Positions 9,215 through 14,426 of a stretch of 37,803 nucleotides of DNA are shown piece after piece; within the stretch, counting starts at the first letter, position 1, and the number at the start of each line of letters is the position of its first letter. The DNA is from a virus. The stretch is from positions 1 through 37,803 of the IMG/VR virus record IMGVR_UViG_3300025132_000011; one strand, given 5' to 3'. A program made the translations under genes and the position numbers. The notes under the pieces were generated by a model. The model was not told where the DNA came from. It was given only the letters and a program-made list of their open reading frames with translations, and did no database searches.

Positions 9215-9241
9215 TTTATATTATTTTTTCTTGACAGTCAA
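9215..9241 (-). promoter_or_regulatory. Late-arm promoter upstream of small terminase
   Basis: On the minus strand TTGACT (9241-9236) is followed by a 15-nt spacer and TATAAA (9220-9215), placing transcription start near 9208. The -35 overlaps that of the divergent plus promoter because TTGACAGTCAA reads the same on both strands. The 15-nt spacer is shorter than the bacterial optimum of 17, which may make the promoter activator-dependent. Confidence 0.6.
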
Positions 9242-9257
9242 TGTTATAATGTATAAA
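9231..9257 (+). promoter_or_regulatory. Early-arm promoter with leader RNA
   Basis: TTGACA (9231-9236), a 15-nt spacer and TATAAA (9252-9257) predict a start near 9264. That is just before the nested inverted-repeat structure at 9266-9352. A closer TATAAT (9245-9250) lies too near the -35 to pair with it. It mirrors the minus-strand promoter exactly in spacing. Confidence 0.6.
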
Positions 9258-9263
9258 TCTTAA

Positions 9264-9352
9264 TAGCGGTGTACATCATATGTCCTTACATTAAGTAAAC
9301 CTTATTAAGTCACATTCTGATGCAAGACAGAATGTTTACTTAAGTATACCGC
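9264..9352 (+). ncRNA. Candidate structured leader RNA
   Basis: Outer arms GCGGTGTAC (9266-9274) and GTATACCGC (9344-9352) pair with one G-U. Immediately inside on the right, GTTTACTTAA (9334-9343) pairs perfectly with TTAAGTAAAC (9291-9300). An inner hairpin pairs ACATTCTG (9312-9319) with CAGAATGT (9328-9335) and competes for two bases with the second helix. The wobble favours the plus strand. The structure begins within 2 nt of the predicted plus transcript start. I do not recognise the class; it lacks tRNA T-arm and D-arm signatures. Confidence 0.5.
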
Positions 9353-9360
9353 ATTTGTGT

Positions 9361-9395
9361 AAAAAAAGAGAGCTACCACCGTGGTAACCCTCTTT
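9361..9395 (-). terminator. Rho-independent terminator in the control region
   Basis: Arms 9395-9381 and 9379-9365 form a nearly uninterrupted stem on the minus strand, counting two G-U pairs near the middle that are mismatches on the plus strand. Seven T (9367-9361) follow directly, the first three of them pairing at the stem base. It would end transcripts entering from 9.43 kb before they reach the terminase genes. Confidence 0.8.
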
Positions 9396-9433
9396 CCTAA
9401 AACCAATTAACATAGCCAGAACTGCTGGCTACG
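9361..9433 (-). ncRNA. Candidate small RNA of about 73 nt
   Basis: A minus-strand transcript starting near 9433 would begin with a hairpin (arms TAGCCAG/CTGGCTA, 9413-9431, 5-nt loop). An unpaired linker and a strong terminator hairpin at 9395-9365 ending in a T run would follow. No open reading frame of useful length fits. It would be antisense to the leader of the early arm. The boundaries are predicted, not measured. Confidence 0.55.
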
Positions 9434-9439
9434 ATAACC

Positions 9440-9467
9440 ATAATGTTGGGTAGATTATTTATGTCAA
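9440..9467 (-). promoter_or_regulatory. Promoter for the candidate small RNA
   Basis: Minus strand: perfect TTGACA (9467-9462), a 16-nt spacer, then CATTAT (9445-9440), which matches TATAAT at four of six positions. The predicted start near 9433 lies two bases before the first hairpin. Confidence 0.5.
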
Positions 9468-9596
9468 GCCTTATGAGTGAGGAATTTTTTTAAAGTCCAC
9501 CTTATACATATATATATATTTGACAGCCGTAAACACAAACCGCCCCCACCCCTCAATATGAATTAGACATAATGTTTATTGTGCGACAAAACTTTT

Positions 9597-9609
9597 GTTG
9601 ATTATCAAC
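9597..9609. promoter_or_regulatory. Palindromic operator-like site GTTGATTATCAAC
   Basis: Two perfect 6-bp arms around a single T overlap the -35 hexamer of the plus-strand promoter at 9598-9627. That position suits a dimeric repressor or activator. No matching regulator gene is identified in the window. Confidence 0.4.
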
Positions 9610-9627
9610 GACTTACGACATTATAAC
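9598..9627 (+). promoter_or_regulatory. Second plus-strand promoter for the early arm
   Basis: TTGATT (9598-9603), an 18-nt spacer and TATAAC (9622-9627) predict a start around 9634, 190 nt upstream of the first possible gene. The match is moderate. Confidence 0.4.
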
Positions 9628-9725
9628 TAGCATGGGAGCAGAAAAGTGACCATTTCATCAGCCGGGATTCCCTTTATTATATGAGGACTGCATTTTGTTT
9701 TGCTTATGAACAAGTATTTAAGGAG

Positions 9726-9765
9726 GGTACAATTGGGTGCAATCTAGTGCGATCTAATGCAGTCT
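9726..9765 (+). repeat. Four tandem 10-bp iteron-like repeats
   Basis: GGTACAATTG, GGTGCAATCT, AGTGCGATCT and AATGCAGTCT follow each other without gaps. The last three share an RRTGCRRTCT-like pattern and the first is more diverged. The period equals one helical turn, so equivalent bases face the same side of the DNA. Such arrays bind replication initiators or regulators; nearby AT-rich DNA supports an origin. No initiator gene is recognised. Confidence 0.5.
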
Positions 9766-9820
9766 ATAGCCGCTCCAACTAGGGTAAAGTTGGGTTTATT
9801 TAGTTACCCATGGTAGTAAA

Positions 9821-9934
9821 ATGAAAAAAAATTATGCCTCTCAAACACTGATAAATAAAGGGATTAGCAAAAAATATGAAAAAAAATGGGAATTTATTGT
9901 TGACGATCGATTGGTTATAGTATCCACTGATTAA
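9821..9934 (+). CDS. Possible 37-residue leader protein
   Basis: ATG at 9821 opens a 37-codon frame rich in Lys, Ile and Asp (MKKNYASQTLINKG start, VDDRLVIVSTD end). It stops 2 nt before the ATG of the next gene. No ribosome binding site precedes it and no family is recognised. The lysine-rich start may be chance in A-rich DNA, so this is a weak call. Confidence 0.35.
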   Translation: MKKNYASQTLINKGISKKYEKKWEFIVDDRLVIVSTD

Positions 9935-9936
9935 CC

Positions 9937-10416
9937 ATGGCAATTCAGCCTAATACAAAACACTTAAAAAATATGACTACAAATTCTTATACATCTAACC
10001 TTCCTTCTCTAACCTCTAATGGTATCACAGTGCCTCACAAAATGATTGTTGAGTTTGCTGATGTGCTAGACCACAATGGTGTAGCTGAGACATACTACTA
10101 TGTCAGCCCAGCATGGATCAAATATAGTGGTATCAGCTTTGATGCCTTCTTTGAGATGTACGACTGCCACTATCACTATGATGACAATGAGTTCATCATC
10201 GAGAAGGATGCCTTCCAGCATCTACTCAGAGCTATGCTCGACAGAGATAATACTGGTAGAGGTGAGTTCCCTATCCTTGTAACTAAGGAGTTGAAGCCAT
10301 GGAGGCACTATAGTATTCGCACTGATGCTAGTGCAGTCACTGCCCGTGATTGGAGAGAATACTCCAAGCATGGCAAGAGCATGAAAGCTCTCGCTGATGC
10401 CGCCTTAGGTAACTAA
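9937..10416 (+). CDS. Hypothetical early protein
   Basis: The 159-residue protein is rich in His, Tyr and Asp, with a HYHYDDNEF segment in the middle and no membrane segment. An alternative start 12 codons later (MTTNSYTSNL) is equally plausible, since neither has a clear ribosome binding site. It is the first sizeable gene of the early arm, where phages often place host-takeover proteins. Its family is not recognised. Confidence 0.65.
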   Translation: MAIQPNTKHLKNMTTNSYTSNLPSLTSNGITVPHKMIVEFADVLDHNGVAETYYYVSPAWIKYSGISFDAFFEMYDCHYHYDDNEFIIEKDAFQHLLRAMLDRDNTGRGEFPILVTKELKPWRHYSIRTDASAVTARDWREYSKHGKSMKALADAALGN

Positions 10417-10426
10417 AGGTTTATAG

Positions 10427-10448
10427 GAGTCTAGTTTCGGCTAGGCTC
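10427..10448 (+). terminator. Hairpin between early genes, possible weak terminator
   Basis: GAGTCTAG and CTAGGCTC pair (one G-U, plus strand) around TTTCGG. The downstream sequence is AT-rich but lacks a T run, so this may be an RNA-processing or stability element instead of a terminator. Confidence 0.35.
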
Positions 10449-10485
10449 TCATTAAACTTTTATTAACACTAAAACACTAAAAATT

Positions 10486-10824
10486 ATGACAAAATTATTA
10501 AATATTCAGACATCAGAAGATGTCATATTCACTAGCCCTTGGGTCACTGCTGAGGGTTTAAGACCACACCGTATTGTAATCAGAGATTTGGGGCCTGCTA
10601 CTCGCATGGTTTCAAATACCAAGTATACTTGTGATAAAGATGAGTATGTAGTACATGATGAAATACTGACAGACTATGAGGGCGATAGCATAGGTGCTAT
10701 GCTTACTTCCTTTCAGTCTGGCTATTATACCACTAGCATAGATGATGCCATCGAGGTATTTACTGATAGAGCAAAGCGATCAATCAGAAGAGGCACAGTA
10801 GCTAAGGAGGTGACATATGTCTAA
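10486..10824 (+). CDS. Hypothetical early protein
   Basis: The 112-residue soluble protein is acidic in its middle and ends with a basic segment (DRAKRSIRRGTVAKEV). No domain is recognised. The last codons contain AAGGAGGTGA, the ribosome binding site of the next gene, whose start lies inside this gene (8-nt overlap). It therefore belongs to the same translational unit as the genes that follow. Confidence 0.62.
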   Translation: MTKLLNIQTSEDVIFTSPWVTAEGLRPHRIVIRDLGPATRMVSNTKYTCDKDEYVVHDEILTDYEGDSIGAMLTSFQSGYYTTSIDDAIEVFTDRAKRSIRRGTVAKEVTYV

Positions 10825-11032
10825 AGAATTCTTCAAAAAATATTATGGGCAACTCAAAGGATTCAAGATTGAGTCATTTGAAATGGTAGATAGTGGTGAT
10901 GAATACATCAAAGACTTCCCTTGCTTTATCTTATCCAAAGGTAAGCAAAAGATCAGAATTGAGGTATCTCAGGATGAAGAGGGCAATGGTGGAGGATTCT
11001 TGTTCATTGGAGAGGTGGTGCAGAATGGCTGA
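10817..11032 (+). CDS. Hypothetical small early protein
   Basis: The 71-residue protein alternates beta-type segments (FKIESFEMVDSGDEYIKDF, then KQKIRIEVSQDE). The start has a near-perfect AAGGAGGTG ribosome binding site. It overlaps both neighbours by 8 nt. No family is recognised. Confidence 0.62.
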   Translation: MSKEFFKKYYGQLKGFKIESFEMVDSGDEYIKDFPCFILSKGKQKIRIEVSQDEEGNGGGFLFIGEVVQNG

Positions 11033-11222
11033 CTTCGAGGTAATTCATATTGATAGTGTTGGCACGATCCGTCGTGCCACACAATCTTTCATCAAAAAAG
11101 ACAAGGCCCAGTGCGCTCAAGACAACATTTGTTGGATGTGCAGAGATAGTATAAAATACAATCAAGGAGTCTTTTACCCAGACTTATGCAGACAATGCGA
11201 ATCAGACACATATGGAGACTAA
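11025..11222 (+). CDS. Small zinc-ribbon-like protein
   Basis: The protein has 65 residues from ATG 11025. The frame is open back to 10893, but the earlier start would bury it in the previous gene; 11025 has a GGAGAGG site about 9 nt upstream. Two CxxC knuckles (C36/C39 as CWMC, C55/C58 as CRQC) spaced 15 residues apart suggest a zinc ribbon. Small zinc-ribbon proteins of phages often bind nucleic acid or RNA polymerase, but nothing shows the partner here. Confidence 0.6.
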   Translation: MADFEVIHIDSVGTIRRATQSFIKKDKAQCAQDNICWMCRDSIKYNQGVFYPDLCRQCESDTYGD

Positions 11223-11227
11223 AATTT

Positions 11228-11452
11228 ATGAAAACAACAATAAAACACAATCACCTATTTAAGGTAAAAAATGACGATGAGGGCAGAGCCTTCATTAAAG
11301 TCCTCAAAGGGCTTATGAAAACTAGCAAATCATGCCACACTATCACAATCAAAGGTAGAAGCCCCAAGGGTGGATACAAAGCCTACAATGGCGGCTCAGA
11401 TGGGTATGTTAAATTAGATCAAGCAGAATACTTAGCAGTCTACATAAAATGA
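11228..11452 (+). CDS. Hypothetical small basic early protein
   Basis: The protein has 74 residues starting MKTTIKHNHLFKV. An earlier in-frame ATG at 11186 overlaps the zinc-ribbon gene; GGAG about 10 nt before 11228 decides for the later start. It is basic with a Gly-rich turn (GRSPKGGYKAYNGG). The stop overlaps the next start as ATGA. Function unknown. Confidence 0.58.
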   Translation: MKTTIKHNHLFKVKNDDEGRAFIKVLKGLMKTSKSCHTITIKGRSPKGGYKAYNGGSDGYVKLDQAEYLAVYIK

Positions 11453-11808
11453 TACACTTACTCTTAGCAATCGCATTTGTAGAAAGTTCATTCAATCCAA
11501 TGGCATTAGGGGATAATGGAGAGGCTCTTGGGCTTCTCCAAATCCACAAGGTTGTTGTGGATGATGTAAATAGAATCTATGGAAAGGATTTCAAATACCA
11601 TGATCGCCTTGATCCATTCAAATCAATGAGGATATTTGATCTATACACTAAACACTGGTTACCTAAAGCCAAGCGCAATGGTGCAACTGATATGATGGAT
11701 GAAGAGATCATAGCCAGAATATGGAATGGTGGCCCTAATGGATGGAAGAAAGATTCAACTATAGATTATTGGCACAAAGTTGCTAAATATTTACATAGTG
11801 GAAGGTAG
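11449..11808 (+). CDS. Lytic transglycosylase / lysozyme-like endolysin
   Basis: The 119-residue protein has the core of an SLT-type (lysozyme-fold) muramidase. The catalytic Glu is at position 12 in AFVESSFNP, followed by the GEALGLLQIH element (residues 24-33) and a C-terminal WNGGPNGW segment. It would cleave the glycan strands of peptidoglycan. It is single-domain with no binding module and no clear signal peptide, so export at lysis would depend on a holin. It sits in the early arm, far from the holin-like gene at 33.5 kb, and is coupled to the previous gene by ATGA. Confidence 0.8.
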   Translation: MIHLLLAIAFVESSFNPMALGDNGEALGLLQIHKVVVDDVNRIYGKDFKYHDRLDPFKSMRIFDLYTKHWLPKAKRNGATDMMDEEIIARIWNGGPNGWKKDSTIDYWHKVAKYLHSGR

Positions 11809-11838
11809 ATAACCGAATACATTTGACAAGACACTCAC

Positions 11839-11871
11839 AATGAGCCATAGAACCACCTATGGCTCATTTTT
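11839..11871 (+). terminator. Terminator hairpin enclosing the next start codon
   Basis: Eleven perfect pairs (11840-11850 with 11857-11867), extended by one A-T pair, close a 6-nt loop and are followed by T (to 11871). It follows the transglycosylase gene. The ATG at 11859 lies in the 3' arm of the stem, so forming the hairpin would both end transcription and mask that start. Confidence 0.75.
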
Positions 11872-12614
11872 ATGATTGTAAAAAACTAGATACCCCAAAA
11901 CTACTGAGCGATGTAACTACACTTAAGCAAGCTATCAAAGCAGGCCCTAAAGTTTTCGCATCAGTAACGACTATAATTGGACAGACCATCAAGCACCCAT
12001 TCCTGGATGGTATTCATAAACCAAGAAGTATGGTTAAGTTCGCCCGAATGGAAGAACATTGGGATAAGGATTGGAAAGACATTGAGCGCCTATGCTATGG
12101 GCAAGTAGAAGATCCAAATGGTAGCATAATCCCATCCTCAGAGTTTGGAACGAATGTACACAAATCTGCTGAGAAACTACTAGATTGTTATGTGCATGGT
12201 GATCCACCTAATTATAGTGAGTATGATGCATGGGCTGAACCCTTTCTGGATTGGATTATTGAAAAAGGTCATTCAATTGTATCCACTGAGTTACCTATAG
12301 CAGATGGATTAATAAAAACTTGTGGCACTATTGATGCAGTGATTAAAGATGCAATTACTGGCGAAATGATTTTATGTGACTATAAATGTCGCAAATCAAA
12401 ACAATTCTACGATAAAGATTTATGGCAACTAGCTATTGAAAGTTGGATGCTGAAGAGACGATACAAGCTAGATTACCTACCACAATGTATGTCTGTTTGC
12501 ATAGAGGTTGGTTCAAAACAACATCATCACAAATGGTGGACTAGAAAGGAACAAATAGAAGCTATTGAGATCGTCAAATTAATTTCCAAATTGTATTGGA
12601 AACTTAGAACATAA
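11859..12614 (+). CDS. PD-(D/E)XK nuclease, RecB/Cas4-like
   Basis: The 251-residue protein shows the RecB-family nuclease order: GTNVH (97-101), Glu144, GTIDA with Asp159, the DYK signature (Asp174-Lys176) and a downstream Gln190 in DLWQLAIES. These form a metal-dependent exonuclease site. With the ERF annealing protein downstream it would make a resection-and-annealing pair, in the manner of lambda Exo/Bet. An in-frame stop at 11841 rules out an earlier start. The ATG at 11859 lies inside a terminator stem and has no ribosome binding site, so the true start could be later. Confidence 0.8.
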   Translation: MAHFYDCKKLDTPKLLSDVTTLKQAIKAGPKVFASVTTIIGQTIKHPFLDGIHKPRSMVKFARMEEHWDKDWKDIERLCYGQVEDPNGSIIPSSEFGTNVHKSAEKLLDCYVHGDPPNYSEYDAWAEPFLDWIIEKGHSIVSTELPIADGLIKTCGTIDAVIKDAITGEMILCDYKCRKSKQFYDKDLWQLAIESWMLKRRYKLDYLPQCMSVCIEVGSKQHHHKWWTRKEQIEAIEIVKLISKLYWKLRT

Positions 12615-12624
12615 ACTAACACAT

Positions 12625-13563
12625 ATGAACAATGCTAATAATACCCAAAATACTACAAAAAAAACTCCCCTACGATACATCAGCCTATGCACAGGATATG
12701 AAGGAATCGGAATGGGAATTGAACGACTTGGCATCCCTCTTGAGCCAATCTTGTTCTGTGAACGGGAAAGATTCCCCATCGAAAACTTGGTTGATAAGAT
12801 GGAAAAGGGACAAATCCCTCCAGCACCTATCTGGACTGATCTTAAAACCTTGCCATACGAAAAGTTTTTGGGACAAGTCGATCTCCTCTCAGCCGGGTTC
12901 CCATGTCAGCCTTTTTCAAGTGCTGGCAACAAGCAAGGTGTGGATGACCCAAGACACCTCTTCCCATACATCCTCGATGGAATCAGGAGATGCAAACCAA
13001 AGTTTGTTCAATTGGAAAATGTTGAAGGAATCTTCAGTTCCAAAACATCCGATGGAGAATCAGTTCTCAAATATGTCTGCCGATCTTTGGAAGCAGAAGG
13101 TTACATCACTGAAGCAGTCGTGGTCTCAGCGAGTGAAATTGGCGCACCGCATCAAAGAAAGCGAGTCTTCATCCTTGGTATATCCAACTCCTTCTACGAC
13201 AGATGGAGAGGGTGGATCACAGATGAATCAAACAGAGATTACTTCAAAAGGATTCAAGACTATTCGCAAAGGGACGAACATAGCATATGGATCGAAACTG
13301 AGGGATGCAGTGGACAAGATAGAGAGTCAGAAGGATGGCAAGAAGTCATGGGCAACACCGACTGCGAGGGATTTCAAGGACACTCCGAACGACAAAAGTG
13401 GGATGGCGATGACACTTGGCAGACAAGTAAATGGATGGCAGCCTTCCCAAGCCGCCCAAATGAAAAACAAGCAGAATGGGAAGAATCAAGAGTCTTGGTC
13501 AACACCACAGGCAAGGGATCATCAACCGTCAGAGACAAAGGAGAAATGGGAGGCAAGAGCTAA
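12625..13563 (+). CDS. Cytosine-C5 DNA methyltransferase, catalytic half (frame 1)
   Basis: The frame has 312 codons. Residues 1-184 carry the ordered C5-methyltransferase motifs: cofactor loop LCTGYEGIGMG (motif I), GFPCQPFSSAG with catalytic Cys94 (IV), ENV at 131-133 (VI), and GAPHQRKRVFIL ending at 184 (VIII). After that the frame loses resemblance to the family (Trp/Asp/Arg-rich sequence) and stops at 13563. The missing target-recognition region and motif X are in the +1 frame. Skipping one base near 13177 joins the halves into about 515 residues, a normal family length. This may be a programmed frameshift, a real mutation or a sequence error; no homopolymer lies at the switch point. Confidence 0.75.
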   Translation: MNNANNTQNTTKKTPLRYISLCTGYEGIGMGIERLGIPLEPILFCERERFPIENLVDKMEKGQIPPAPIWTDLKTLPYEKFLGQVDLLSAGFPCQPFSSAGNKQGVDDPRHLFPYILDGIRRCKPKFVQLENVEGIFSSKTSDGESVLKYVCRSLEAEGYITEAVVVSASEIGAPHQRKRVFILGISNSFYDRWRGWITDESNRDYFKRIQDYSQRDEHSIWIETEGCSGQDRESEGWQEVMGNTDCEGFQGHSERQKWDGDDTWQTSKWMAAFPSRPNEKQAEWEESRVLVNTTGKGSSTVRDKGEMGGKS

Positions 13564-14173
13564 GGAATGGAAAGATAAAGGAATTAACTTGCACTTACCA
13601 CTCAATACACAAGTTCAGATAACTCAAGAGAATTGGGCTACACCAAGAGCAGGAGCAGTTGATAGCACAAGGCCCAATGGTAAAGGTGGCATACCACTAG
13701 CACAACAAGTCAAAGAAAGAGAGAATTGGGCTACACCAAACACGATGGATCAAATGCCTCCAAGAAGCTACGAAGCTGCGATGAAGCAAGCAACAAACCA
13801 AAGAAAAGGCAGAAGTAGCCCAAGCAATCTAAGGGAGCAAGTCGATCCAACTTGTGTGCAAGCATACAAGGATGCGAAGAATTGGCCCACACCTCAAGTT
13901 GGTGGACAAGATGAAAGAGCTGACACTCGCATAGCCAGAGGTAGGGATTTAAACCTACCTGCAAAAGCTACTCTAGATCAGCCAAAAGGATACCTTAATC
14001 CCTCTTGGGTGGAGCAGTTGATGGGTTTACCCAAAGGGTGGACACAATTGTCTTCAGCAGAGGCTGAGTCAGATAATCGAGTGCCAAGATTAAAACTGCT
14101 TGGTAATGGTGTTGTACCTCAGTGTGCTTCTAAAGCATTCGCAATTCTTTTTAACCAAATAATGAATGTATAA
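12632..14173 (+). CDS. C5 methyltransferase target-recognition and C-terminal half (+1 frame)
   Basis: The frame is open for 513 codons, but only the part from about 13178 resembles a methyltransferase. It begins VYPTPSTTDGEGG, continues with five further W-x-TP repeats, and ends with NPSWVEQLMGLPKGWT followed by LGNGVVPQCASKAF. The last is motif X, which completes the cofactor fold. The first 182 codons are out-of-frame translation of motifs I-VIII. Alone, the C-terminal half could not methylate. The 86-residue gene starts inside its last codons. Confidence 0.65.
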   Translation: MLIIPKILQKKLPYDTSAYAQDMKESEWELNDLASLLSQSCSVNGKDSPSKTWLIRWKRDKSLQHLSGLILKPCHTKSFWDKSISSQPGSHVSLFQVLATSKVWMTQDTSSHTSSMESGDANQSLFNWKMLKESSVPKHPMENQFSNMSADLWKQKVTSLKQSWSQRVKLAHRIKESESSSLVYPTPSTTDGEGGSQMNQTEITSKGFKTIRKGTNIAYGSKLRDAVDKIESQKDGKKSWATPTARDFKDTPNDKSGMAMTLGRQVNGWQPSQAAQMKNKQNGKNQESWSTPQARDHQPSETKEKWEARAKEWKDKGINLHLPLNTQVQITQENWATPRAGAVDSTRPNGKGGIPLAQQVKERENWATPNTMDQMPPRSYEAAMKQATNQRKGRSSPSNLREQVDPTCVQAYKDAKNWPTPQVGGQDERADTRIARGRDLNLPAKATLDQPKGYLNPSWVEQLMGLPKGWTQLSSAEAESDNRVPRLKLLGNGVVPQCASKAFAILFNQIMNV

Positions 14174-14426
14174 ATATGAAATCAAATATAAACACTCAGA
14201 TATGCCAAGGGAATACATGGGCAAGGCTTATAAATGGGCGAGGGATGAGGCGCAAGCGCTATCTTTCTTGTGCCGTAGTAAGCCTGATAAATATGGTTAC
14301 TGCACTCATAAAAAAGGTGCGAGGCTCAAAATAATATCAATAAAATGTATATCTCAGCAAACAAAATCAAAGACTATCGAGAAGCCAACAACCCAGGAGT
14401 CTGCCCAATTCTACTTAGAAAATTAA
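14166..14426 (+). CDS. Hypothetical small protein after the methyltransferase
   Basis: The 86-residue protein overlaps the methyltransferase stop by 8 nt and the next gene by 82 nt. The N-terminal 60 residues look like a compact alpha/beta domain (YKWARDEAQALSFLC, then GYCTHKKGARLKIISIK). The last 25 residues are polar and overlap the start of the endonuclease VII gene. I recall similar short phage proteins without a known function. Confidence 0.55.
   Translation: MYKYEIKYKHSDMPREYMGKAYKWARDEAQALSFLCRSKPDKYGYCTHKKGARLKIISIKCISQQTKSKTIEKPTTQESAQFYLEN

Larger units (their letters stand above)
9188..9820. other. Divergent control region and probable origin
   Basis: About 630 bp without a convincing gene separates the two arms. 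In order it holds back-to-back promoters on a shared palindromic -35, a nested inverted-repeat RNA structure, a minus-strand hairpin-terminator with its own upstream promoter, a short AT dinucleotide tract (9508-9519), an unusually C-rich run (9541-9553), a palindrome over a second plus-strand promoter, and four 10-bp iteron-like repeats. Individual elements are listed separately. Between about 9630 and 9725, and from 9767 to 9820, I see no further clear signal. Confidence 0.75.

Noticed and set aside
9276-9285. Shared 10-mer TCATATGTCC at 9276-9285 and 18042-18051, near both candidate RNAs
   Set aside because: Many 10-mer coincidences are expected in a genome of this size and no extended similarity surrounds it.
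9312-9335. Hammerhead-ribozyme-like CTGATG core
   Set aside because: The conserved CUGANGA and GAAA core elements are incomplete and the three-stem layout is absent.
9266-9352. tRNA-like closure (7-bp acceptor-like GCGGTGT / ATACCGC, 87 nt)
   Set aside because: There is no TA at positions 8-9, no D-arm, no T-loop resembling TTCRANY, and no plausible anticodon stem; the internal pairs are incompatible with a cloverleaf.
9520-9542. Plus-strand TTGACA at 9520
   Set aside because: The position of a -10 box is occupied by a C-rich run, so no promoter can be formed there.
9541-9553. G-quadruplex on the minus strand of the C-rich run
   Set aside because: Only two runs of four or more G and one short run are present; four G tracts are needed.
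10893-11222. Longer 109-residue version of the zinc-ribbon gene
   Set aside because: It would overlap the well-supported 71-residue gene over nearly its whole second half; the ATG at 11025 has a ribosome binding site and starts the coherent protein.
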